Source: Bacillota bacterium
GTDB lineage: Bacteria > Bacillota > Clostridia > Acetivibrionales > DSM-1351
Direction of reading: 5' to 3'
Length of the DNA: 14,707 nucleotides
Assembly (NCBI GenBank): GCA_023393115.1
Contig: JAEWMS010000021.1
Location: 1 to 14,707 of the forward strand
The translations under genes and the position numbers were made by a program. Below the pieces are notes generated by a model. That model did no database searches, was not told where the DNA came from, and was given only the letters and a program-made list of their open reading frames with translations. Shown here one piece after another: positions 8,689-14,707 of this stretch (the stretch's first letter is position 1; each line of letters starts with the position of its first letter).

Positions 8689-8714
8689 CCGTGAATAACT
8701 TTAATCAGCTGTAA
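8677..8714 (+). other. Orphan ribosome binding site and seven-codon reading frame after the AraC gene
   Basis: AAAGGAG (8677-8683) overlaps the last codons of the AraC gene. Seven bases later comes a GTG (8691), with codons for (M/V)NNFNQL and a TAA at 8712-8714. The signal looks like the start of a downstream co-transcribed gene, but the frame closes inside the 3' end of the GH4 gene on the other strand. It may be the remnant of a lost gene, a mini-cistron or chance. Confidence 0.35.
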
Positions 8715-10170
8715 TGCTTCGTGATTCCCGTTCGGCAGCAACCTCTTCAGGAGACTTGACCCTTTGTCTAACAGCACCACGGTAGCCTTCATTTGTCGGG
8801 ATAAGGTTTCCCTTGGCAAAGTTCTCTTTGGCGGCTTTGATGCCTTCAACATACTGAGGAAGCCACTGTTCCTGAGCTATTAGCATTTCATCAATCATCT
8901 GCCATACTTCAGGAGGATTACAAACAGCGCCGGTAAGCGGATCCATCAAAGCTGCCTGTTTCAACAGCCTTACATCCCCTGATACTGCCGCTTCCACTGC
9001 AAGCCGCTGTACCCATATGGATTGTGAACAAACAGCTGCACAACCCAGAGGCAAATCCCCCACCTTTGGAACAGATATTCCGCTGCCATCCACATAGCAG
9101 GGGACTTCAACCACCGACTCATAGGGAAGGTTCGTAATACAGCCTTCATTCATAACATTAAAATGACCTCTATACCTTCTTCCTGTCTCCAAAGACTCCA
9201 TTATGTAGGAACAGTGCTCTTTGCCTCTGGAGGATCCGTCATACTTCTTAGGAGGCTCGGCAAGTATCTTAGGGTAATCGGTCTCAAACCAGTTGCGTTC
9301 TTCCCTTGTTAGTCTCAAGTAACCTCCGGTTTCACCGTTAATCCAGCAACCCAAGTCTATCCAATTAATTATTTCCTGGGGTCTCTTGCGGTACCATGCC
9401 ACATATTCCGAAAGATGGCCGTTTGACTCTGTGGAATAGTAGCCAAAGCGCTTGAGCATGTCTATTCTAACCTTTTCTTCCTTGCTGAACCTGGAATGTG
9501 CCTCATAGCCGGGTAGTATTTTGTCCAGCAGCTCTTTACCCTTGTGTTTCACAGAAATATACCAGGTCTGATGGTTTATGCCTGCACAGATAAAGTCAAG
9601 TTCGCTTTTGGGTATGCCCAGTACCTCAGCTATTTGATCCTCACCGTGAATTTCACCGTGACAAAGCCCTATGGTGCGAACTCCTCCGTACTTGTTGCAG
9701 GCCCAGGTTGCCATTGCATTAGGATTTGAATAATTCAGTAGAATAGCTCCGGGAGCTGAAACCTCTCTTATGTCTTTGCAAAAATCCAGCATTGCAGCAA
9801 TAACACGCTGTCCGTACATAATCCCACCTGTGCAGAGAGTATCGCCCACACATTGGTCAACACCGTATTTAAGGGGTATGTCTATATCTGTCTCAAAAGC
9901 TTCCAGACCTCCTATACGAACACAATTTACAATATATTTTGCATCCTTGAAAGCCTCACGCCTGTTAGTGGTAGCCTGGATTTTAGTGGTGATTCCATTG
10001 GCCTCAAGATCTCTCTGGCACAACTCGGTCACTTTTTTAAGATTATCTTCGTTAATGTCGGTAAATGCTATATCAATATCTCTGAATTCTGGAACTGACA
10101 TAATGTCTGTGAACAGTGTTCTCGTAAACACAAGACTTCCCGCTCCGATAAAAGCAACTTTAAAACTCAT
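8701..10170 (-). CDS. melA: GH4 NAD- and metal-dependent alpha-galactosidase, MelA group
   Basis: Cytoplasmic enzyme of 489 residues that hydrolyses alpha-galactosides (possibly other alpha-glycosides) by the GH4 oxidation-elimination mechanism with NAD+ and Mn2+. The N-terminal Rossmann fold shows FIGAGSLVF (7-15). Metal ligands are predicted at C170 (GLCHGE) and H200 (AGINHQ). N149 in NYSNP and tyrosines in GYYSTESNGH (Y244/Y245) are at family-conserved active-site positions. Similarity to Escherichia coli MelA is visible along the length, including the late block VGDLP and MDPLTGAV. CHGE replaces the CHS of E. coli MelA, and the protein runs about 35-40 residues longer at the C-terminus. 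The start is supported by AGGAGTGAG before the ATG at 10170. It is divergent from the AraC gene at 10418 and convergent with the one ending at 8688. GH4 membership is firm; galactosidase specificity is probable. Confidence 0.9.
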   Translation of the reverse strand: MSFKVAFIGAGSLVFTRTLFTDIMSVPEFRDIDIAFTDINEDNLKKVTELCQRDLEANGITTKIQATTNRREAFKDAKYIVNCVRIGGLEAFETDIDIPLKYGVDQCVGDTLCTGGIMYGQRVIAAMLDFCKDIREVSAPGAILLNYSNPNAMATWACNKYGGVRTIGLCHGEIHGEDQIAEVLGIPKSELDFICAGINHQTWYISVKHKGKELLDKILPGYEAHSRFSKEEKVRIDMLKRFGYYSTESNGHLSEYVAWYRKRPQEIINWIDLGCWINGETGGYLRLTREERNWFETDYPKILAEPPKKYDGSSRGKEHCSYIMESLETGRRYRGHFNVMNEGCITNLPYESVVEVPCYVDGSGISVPKVGDLPLGCAAVCSQSIWVQRLAVEAAVSGDVRLLKQAALMDPLTGAVCNPPEVWQMIDEMLIAQEQWLPQYVEGIKAAKENFAKGNLIPTNEGYRGAVRQRVKSPEEVAAERESRSITAD

Positions 10171-10417
10171 AATCTCACTCCTGTTATAATTTGTTGTACT
10201 TGAACATTATGGTCCAAGATAAAATTGACTTAAATAAAATCTTTACATCTCTGAAATAAGTATACTTCATCAGTAACTCCAATGTGTAAAAAATAAATAC
10301 TCAACTTATAAAATGCAATAAATTGTTGTATTAATTATACTAATGAATTATTATTTAATTAAGTAATTTTATTGGGATTAAATAATTATTTAAGAATGAA
10401 AACAATAGGTAATAGAT
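10171..10417. promoter_or_regulatory. Divergent control region between GH4 and second AraC/cupin gene
   Basis: AT-rich 247-bp gap with no gene. It contains a 16-bp perfect palindrome TTAAATAATTATTTAA (10378-10393), 24 bases before the AraC start, and a 10-bp palindrome AAGTATACTT (10258-10267) near the middle. On the minus strand TTTAAG, 17 bases and CATAAT form a weak promoter candidate for GH4. No strong promoter was found for either gene, so positive control by the AraC protein is plausible. The palindromes may reflect the high A/T content. Confidence 0.35.
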
Positions 10418-11332
10418 ATGAGCATATATAATATGGATAATCGCTATGCCAGACCTGAAGCCTTTTATGCATTGAAGCTGGCCGAATTTCAAATGCCTCC
10501 TCACAGTCACAACCGCTGCGAAATAATGTATGTGGTGTCGGGGAGTTGTATCGTAACTGTTAAAGAAGAAATAATCACTTTGAAGGAAAACCAGTTTATA
10601 TTCCTTGACCAGAATGTATCTCACTGTTTATATATCAAATCAACACCTCCGTGCTCGATACTGAATCTGGAGTTTTTTTGCAGTCCTGCAAAGGGGGGGA
10701 TAGATTTAAATGAGCTGCTGGACAACTGCGAAGCCTACGGTCGGTTTTTTGACAGGAAAGAGGAATTTCTCGTTCTCAATGATAACGGAAAGGTTGGTTA
10801 TGCCCTGAAGGATCTCATTTCAGAATTAGAAAAGAAAGAATCCAGTGATCAGTTCCTGCTTCGGATTCTGTTCTTCAGAATGCTGGCGGAATTTACCCGG
10901 GCCATAGGACAGGATGGGCATTATCTGGGCAGCCTTCACTTAAGAAAGGCTCAAAAGTATATCACTGAACACCTCTATGAGGATTTGAATGTTGAAATGA
11001 TTGCTGAATACACAGGGATAAACCATACCTATCTTCAAACCCTGTTTTCGAAACAGTTTCATTGTGGCATTATTGCCTATGTTAACAAGCTGCGTATGGA
11101 ACATGCTGCCTTTCTACTCAACAACAGCAGCATGAATATTACCGATATGGCATTCCATTTAGGCTTCAACAGCCGTCAGCATTTTGGTTATGTCTTTGAA
11201 AAGCACTATAATATGAGTCCCCAGCAGTATCGAAAGCTAAAAGGTCAGAATATTAAAGCCGACACGGGAGCCGGGCAGTGGTATACAGATGAAAATGGGA
11301 ATTTTAGCAAACAGGTTTTACTGAAAGAATAA
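10418..11332 (+). CDS. AraC-family regulator with N-terminal cupin sensor, next to GH4
   Basis: Second one-component regulator, 304 residues. The cupin domain (about 20-90) carries PPHSHNRCEIMYVVSGSC, with H29, H31 and E35 at ligand or metal positions. The AraC domain (about 172-275) has two helix-turn-helix units: IAEYTGINHTYLQTLFSKQF and MAFHLGFNSRQHFGYVFEKH. It ends with the family-typical MSPQQYRK, then an extra tail of about 30 residues. The ATG at 10418 is preceded by TAGGTAAT, a moderate ribosome binding site; an in-frame ATG at 10433 is an alternative. Divergence from the GH4 gene suggests control of that gene. It is not a recent duplicate of the other AraC/cupin gene, since the two differ clearly in both domains. 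Confidence 0.9.
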   Translation: MSIYNMDNRYARPEAFYALKLAEFQMPPHSHNRCEIMYVVSGSCIVTVKEEIITLKENQFIFLDQNVSHCLYIKSTPPCSILNLEFFCSPAKGGIDLNELLDNCEAYGRFFDRKEEFLVLNDNGKVGYALKDLISELEKKESSDQFLLRILFFRMLAEFTRAIGQDGHYLGSLHLRKAQKYITEHLYEDLNVEMIAEYTGINHTYLQTLFSKQFHCGIIAYVNKLRMEHAAFLLNNSSMNITDMAFHLGFNSRQHFGYVFEKHYNMSPQQYRKLKGQNIKADTGAGQWYTDENGNFSKQVLLKE

Positions 11333-11350
11333 AGCAATGAATAAAGCAAT
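11327..11350 (+). repeat. 12-bp perfect tandem duplication over the AraC stop codon
   Basis: GAATAAAGCAAT occurs twice head to tail (11327-11338 and 11339-11350). The first copy supplies the last Glu codon and the TAA stop of the AraC gene. It is probably a replication-slippage duplication with no effect on the protein. Confidence 0.85.
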
Positions 11351-11357
11351 GAAAAAT

Positions 11358-11407
11358 AAAAGGCCTATTCCCAAAATCAATGTTTCATGCCCGGGATAGA
11401 CCTTTTT
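11358..11407. terminator. Bidirectional rho-independent terminator
   Basis: AAAAGGCCTATTCCC (11358-11372) pairs with GGGATAGACCTTTTT (11393-11407) around a 20-base loop, with one mismatch and one G-U pair. T-rich runs flank both sides (CCTTTTTCTTT on plus, CCTTTTATTTTT on minus). It sits between the convergent AraC gene and the transporter operon and would end both. Confidence 0.85.
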
Positions 11408-11466
11408 CTTTGTTAATTCAGTTACAATGCAAATTACAATTATTTATAATTGCGAAAGCCGCAAAT

Positions 11467-12297
11467 TTATTTCAAAATTGCGCCTGCAGTTAGAGCATTT
11501 TCTATCTGCTCATTACCAAACAGGTATACGATTATCATTGGCAAGCTTGTGATAATCATGGCAGCTCCGATTTGTCCCCAATGGGATACTCCTATACTTA
11601 AGAAGAAATTAAGCAAACCCACTGTCAAAGGACGTATTTTATCATCTGCCGCCAGGATAAAGGCCAGAAAAAATTCATTGTATATATTCATAAAAATCAG
11701 AACACATTGAGTTGCAATTGCCGGTTTTATAACCGGGAGGATTATTCTGAAATAAGTTTGATAGATATTACATCCATCAATACAGGCCGCCTCTTCCAGC
11801 TCTTTAGGTAAACCTCTGAAGAAAGCAAACAACATAAGTACACATGAGGAGAGGGCAAAGGCTGAATAAGGAAGTATCAAACCAAGATGTGTGCCTTTCA
11901 GTCCCATACTCCGTGTCATAACAAGTAACGGAATAATTACCACCTGGGCAGGTATAACCAGCCCCATAGAAATATAACTCATGGCAACGCCTTTAAATTT
12001 CCAGTTCATTCTGCTCAGACAATACGCAAGCATGCTTCCTAAAAAGATAGTTATAACAATAGTACTTACAGAATATATCACACTGTTGGACAAATACCTG
12101 AAAAAGTTAAATTTTTCAAGGGCCCCGCTGTAATTGTTAAAAACCCATTCATGGGGGAGTCCGAAAGGATTGTCATATACTTCGCTTTTAGATTTAAAGG
12201 ATAAATTAATCATCCAGTACAAGGGAAAAAGAAAAGTTAATCCGATAATAATCATTGTGGCATTTATCAATATTTTAGTAATTTTATTTTTTTTCAT
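11467..12297 (-). CDS. Sugar ABC transporter permease, MalG-like (CUT1)
   Basis: Inner-membrane permease subunit of 276 residues that pairs with the permease encoded just upstream to form the translocation path. About six membrane segments are visible, beginning at residues 9-30. The cytoplasmic EAA loop that contacts the ATPase is EEAACIDGCNIYQ (168-180), followed by FRIILPVIKP. The N-terminal FKSKSEVYDNPFGLP and the C-terminal LTAGAILK are characteristic of the MalG half. The ATG at 12297 was chosen because AGGGGGGTGA lies about five bases upstream; an in-frame start 15 codons earlier would overlap the previous gene's end. It is the last gene of the operon, 16 bases after the preceding stop, and is followed by the terminator at 11358-11407. 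Confidence 0.95.
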   Translation of the reverse strand: MKKNKITKILINATMIIIGLTFLFPLYWMINLSFKSKSEVYDNPFGLPHEWVFNNYSGALEKFNFFRYLSNSVIYSVSTIVITIFLGSMLAYCLSRMNWKFKGVAMSYISMGLVIPAQVVIIPLLVMTRSMGLKGTHLGLILPYSAFALSSCVLMLFAFFRGLPKELEEAACIDGCNIYQTYFRIILPVIKPAIATQCVLIFMNIYNEFFLAFILAADDKIRPLTVGLLNFFLSIGVSHWGQIGAAMIITSLPMIIVYLFGNEQIENALTAGAILK

Positions 12298-12313
12298 AAC
12301 ATTCACCCCCCTG

Positions 12314-13198
12314 TTAAAACTCAATTTTCTCTTTAGCAACAAATTTATTAATAAATACTGTCAACACCAGACATTCCAATACAAATATTACTGCTATTGC
12401 ACAACCCTGACCGAAATCTGAAGCCGAGAAAGCTTTAAAGAACAGTTGGTAAATAACAGTTCTTGACACATCACCGGGTCCTCCGGCGGTCATAATCCTT
12501 ACGTGGGCAAATTGGGACATACAGCCCAGCACCGAGAGAACAAGTACATATTTGTTTACATCCTGCAAAAGTGGAATTGTAATCTTTACGCTTGTTTTTA
12601 AGAATCCCGCACCGTCAATAACTGCAGCTTCATAATATGTCTTTGGAATAGCCTTTATACCTGTATAGAATAGTAATGCATTCAAGCCTATATATTGCCA
12701 CAGGAAAGCCACTGTTATGGAAAGAACTACTGTCCGTTCATCAGACAACCACTCCATTGCAAGACCTTCCAGTCCAATTCCCCTTAATATACTGTTAATC
12801 AAGCCCCATTGGGGTTCATATATGGCAATCCACATCTGTGCTATGACTGTTACTGAGAGTATTGCAGGGAATACGCTGCTGGCTTTGAAAAACCTTCTTA
12901 CCTTTTCACCCTGTCTATCCATAGTTAAAGCCAGCAACAGGGATATTGGCAATCCAATACATGTGGATATGATTACCATTATAAAAGTATTCAAGTTAGA
13001 TTTCCAAAAGGTTGCATCCTTCAGAACATTCATATAGTTTTCAAATCCAACATATCCCATACTTTTAAATCCGTCGTTTTCTTGAAAGCTTATTATAACC
13101 TCCGGAATAAGCGGATAGATTACAAAAGCAGTAAATAGCAGCAGTGCAGGAAAAGCGAATATGAATATTGCAAGTTTGTTGCCATAAAATTTGTTCAT
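12314..13198 (-). CDS. Sugar ABC transporter permease, MalF-like (CUT1)
   Basis: Inner-membrane permease subunit of 294 residues with about six membrane segments; the first spans roughly residues 9-31. The EAA loop is YYEAAVIDGAGFLKTSVKI (188-206), which docks the ATPase. The segment MTAGGPGDVSRTV (236-248) is the signature of the MalF half of CUT1 importers. The start is set at the ATG at 13198, since AGGTGAT lies five bases upstream; an in-frame GTG three codons earlier is inside that site. A perfect hairpin lies immediately upstream, between this gene and the binding protein. Together with the neighbouring permease it would import an oligosaccharide delivered by the lipoprotein. No ATPase gene is present in the window. 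Confidence 0.95.
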   Translation of the reverse strand: MNKFYGNKLAIFIFAFPALLLFTAFVIYPLIPEVIISFQENDGFKSMGYVGFENYMNVLKDATFWKSNLNTFIMVIISTCIGLPISLLLALTMDRQGEKVRRFFKASSVFPAILSVTVIAQMWIAIYEPQWGLINSILRGIGLEGLAMEWLSDERTVVLSITVAFLWQYIGLNALLFYTGIKAIPKTYYEAAVIDGAGFLKTSVKITIPLLQDVNKYVLVLSVLGCMSQFAHVRIMTAGGPGDVSRTVIYQLFFKAFSASDFGQGCAIAVIFVLECLVLTVFINKFVAKEKIEF

Positions 13199-13213
13199 GT
13201 TTATCACCTGTTA

Positions 13214-13252
13214 ACCAATCCCTGTATGAGAGTAACCCATACAGGGATTGGT
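13214..13252 (-). repeat. Perfect 15-bp hairpin between binding protein and permease genes
   Basis: ACCAATCCCTGTATG and CATACAGGGATTGGT are exact complements around a nine-base loop. It starts 37 bases after the binding-protein stop and ends a few bases before the permease ribosome binding site. No U-run follows, so it is unlikely to be a full terminator. A likely role is to protect the 3' end of the binding-protein message, so that more lipoprotein than permease is made. Confidence 0.85.
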
Positions 13253-13289
13253 ATATAAATAATTTAGCGTTATTAGTCAGTCATTAATA

Positions 13290-14657
13290 TTATTTAAAGT
13301 TTTCAGCCCATACAGGATTAATTGCTTTAATATATTCATCAGGTGAATACTTTCCTGTTAGAAGCTTGCTGTTCAGCATTGAAATTTCAGCTGACATTTT
13401 AGTATTAAAGGTAGCTGCCCACATGGATGGAACCTTTAATGTTGCAGCATCAAACTGATCAAGGCTCTTCTGAAGTAATGGAGAAATGCCTTCCACCTTT
13501 ACTCCGGTATCAAGAGCTGTAGGTGACTTTTGTTCTATGTTATAGTAGAGCGCATCCTGAGTTGCACAGAACATTGCAAAATTAGCAGCAACTTCTGGAT
13601 TTTTTGTATTTGCTGATACAAGATAACCGCTGAGAGGTGCTCCCCAGAACTGGATAGATGCATTGGCATCATTTCCTTCTTTTGCTGATGGCCATACAAT
13701 AAAGTCTGTATCAGGAGCAGCTTTTTCGATATTGCCTGTTTCCCATGTAAACATGGCTAGCATTGCTGCCTTGCCTGAAGTATACATTTCAACAGCAGGA
13801 CCATAATCGGTATTTGTAACACCTGGTGCAAAGGCTCCAGCTTGAACCAATTTCTGTATTCTTCCCAAAGCATTCTTTACTACAGGATTGCTGAAATCTG
13901 TTTTATTGTTATTCAAATCTACAGCAACCTGAGGATCTTCAGCCATAATCATTGTCTGAAGCATGTGCAAATTAGGAGTCCATCCATCTTTTCCAACTAT
14001 GGACATAGGAACAATGCCATTGGCTTTTAAAGTTTCACATACTTTTACAAGTTCATCAAATGTTGTTGGAACCTGGATGTTATATTTTGCAAAAACATCC
14101 TTGTGGTACCACAATCTTGGGGTAAAATATTGATCAGCTCCCGGCTGTACGCAATAAAGCTTTCCATTGCTGTCAGGAGTAATAACTTCCTGCATTTTAA
14201 ATTTCTTATCAAAACCGGATTTTTGCACATATGGAGCTAAATCCAGCGCATTACCTGCTTCTACAACGACAGAGGAAAGGTTTTGCTCGGAGAACCATAC
14301 GTCAGGCATATCACCTGATGCATTGTAGGCTTTCAGCTTGTTTGCGTAATCCTGACCGCCTCCGCCTAAATCGTACTCTACTTCAACATTGGGCATTTCC
14401 TTTTCAACGTTCACCTTAATATATTTATCACGAATATTGTTTCTGTTATCATCAGCACTTAAAGACAAGAATTTGATCTTTACCTTTTCAGCGTCCTTTT
14501 GTTCTGTTTGAGAGGTTTGCGCAGTAACTTCTGCAGTAGATGTCTCAGCTGCTTTGGTTGAATCCGAAATCTTTTCGTTGCCACCTCCGCAAGCGGTTAA
14601 AGAAAATACCATTGCAATAGCAACAACACCTGATGCAAGCTTTGTTAACTTAATCAT
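13290..14657 (-). CDS. Sugar-binding lipoprotein of CUT1 ABC transporter
   Basis: Extracellular solute-binding protein of 455 residues, anchored to the outer face of the membrane. A lipoprotein signal peptide (KLTK, a hydrophobic stretch, then the lipobox LTAC) places the lipidated cysteine at C23. A Thr/Ser/Glu-rich linker (about 30-58) precedes the SBP_bac_1-type fold, with landmarks such as NKLKAYNASGDMPDVW, GKAAMLAMFTW and late aromatic residues usual in oligosaccharide binders. AAGGAGG seven bases before the ATG at 14657 supports the start. It is the first visible gene of the transporter operon. Only 50 bases of upstream sequence are in the window and no clear promoter is seen there. The Trp/Tyr-rich composition fits a sugar ligand, but the identity of that sugar cannot be read from sequence. 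Confidence 0.95.
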   Translation of the reverse strand: MIKLTKLASGVVAIAMVFSLTACGGGNEKISDSTKAAETSTAEVTAQTSQTEQKDAEKVKIKFLSLSADDNRNNIRDKYIKVNVEKEMPNVEVEYDLGGGGQDYANKLKAYNASGDMPDVWFSEQNLSSVVVEAGNALDLAPYVQKSGFDKKFKMQEVITPDSNGKLYCVQPGADQYFTPRLWYHKDVFAKYNIQVPTTFDELVKVCETLKANGIVPMSIVGKDGWTPNLHMLQTMIMAEDPQVAVDLNNNKTDFSNPVVKNALGRIQKLVQAGAFAPGVTNTDYGPAVEMYTSGKAAMLAMFTWETGNIEKAAPDTDFIVWPSAKEGNDANASIQFWGAPLSGYLVSANTKNPEVAANFAMFCATQDALYYNIEQKSPTALDTGVKVEGISPLLQKSLDQFDAATLKVPSMWAATFNTKMSAEISMLNSKLLTGKYSPDEYIKAINPVWAENFK

Positions 14658-14707
14658 TTTCCATCCTCCTTATTTGATTACTAACTAATTAAATATGCCT
14701 TCCGAAA

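Noticed and set aside
9770..10189. Open plus-strand frame of 139 codons opposite the start of GH4
   Set aside because: Antisense to the conserved Rossmann fold of GH4; no start signals of its own.
1..14707. CRISPR array, tRNA, rRNA, phage or transposase genes
   Set aside because: No regularly spaced repeats, no cloverleaf-like sequence and no transposase or phage domains were seen on either strand.

Overview
The window is AT-rich, densely coded DNA with strong AGGAGG-type ribosome binding sites, YesM/YesN-type two-component genes and a CUT1 sugar ABC transporter without its own ATPase. This suggests a low-GC Firmicute, most likely a plant-polysaccharide-degrading clostridium (Ruminiclostridium/Lachnoclostridium-like). 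The organism is inferred from style and gene families, not from a marker gene. No RNA genes, CRISPR arrays, insertion sequences or phage genes were seen.

Layout, left to right. Positions 1-4865 (minus strand) hold an operon transcribed in the order response regulator (3270-4865), second response regulator (1646-3268), membrane histidine kinase (1627 to beyond the left edge). Positions 4866-5306 are non-coding. They hold a good minus-strand promoter (5223-5251) and a leader of about 350 nt with two hairpins. Positions 5307-7682 (minus) encode a cytoplasmic GH31 alpha-glycosidase, probably alpha-xylosidase-like, divergent from an AraC/cupin regulator (7819-8688, plus). Positions 8701-10170 (minus) encode a GH4 NAD-dependent alpha-galactosidase of the MelA group, divergent from a second AraC/cupin regulator (10418-11332, plus). 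A bidirectional terminator (11358-11407) separates this from the transporter operon on the minus strand: lipoprotein binding protein (13290-14657), then two permeases (12314-13198 and 11467-12297). A perfect 15-bp hairpin lies between the binding protein and the first permease.

Working model (inference): the lipoprotein captures an extracellular oligosaccharide, the two permeases import it with an ATPase encoded elsewhere, and the two cytoplasmic enzymes remove alpha-linked xylose/glucose and galactose units. The YesM-like kinase and its two YesN-like regulators would sense the outside signal. Each glycosidase also has its own divergently transcribed AraC/cupin regulator, which probably senses an intracellular sugar. 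A galactosylated, xylosylated oligosaccharide such as a xyloglucan fragment would fit both enzymes, but the sequence does not prove the substrate.

The families are all known. The points most worth a second look are the two response regulators with one kinase, the long structured leader, the repeated enzyme/regulator arrangement, and an orphan ribosome binding site plus start codon at the AraC/GH4 junction.
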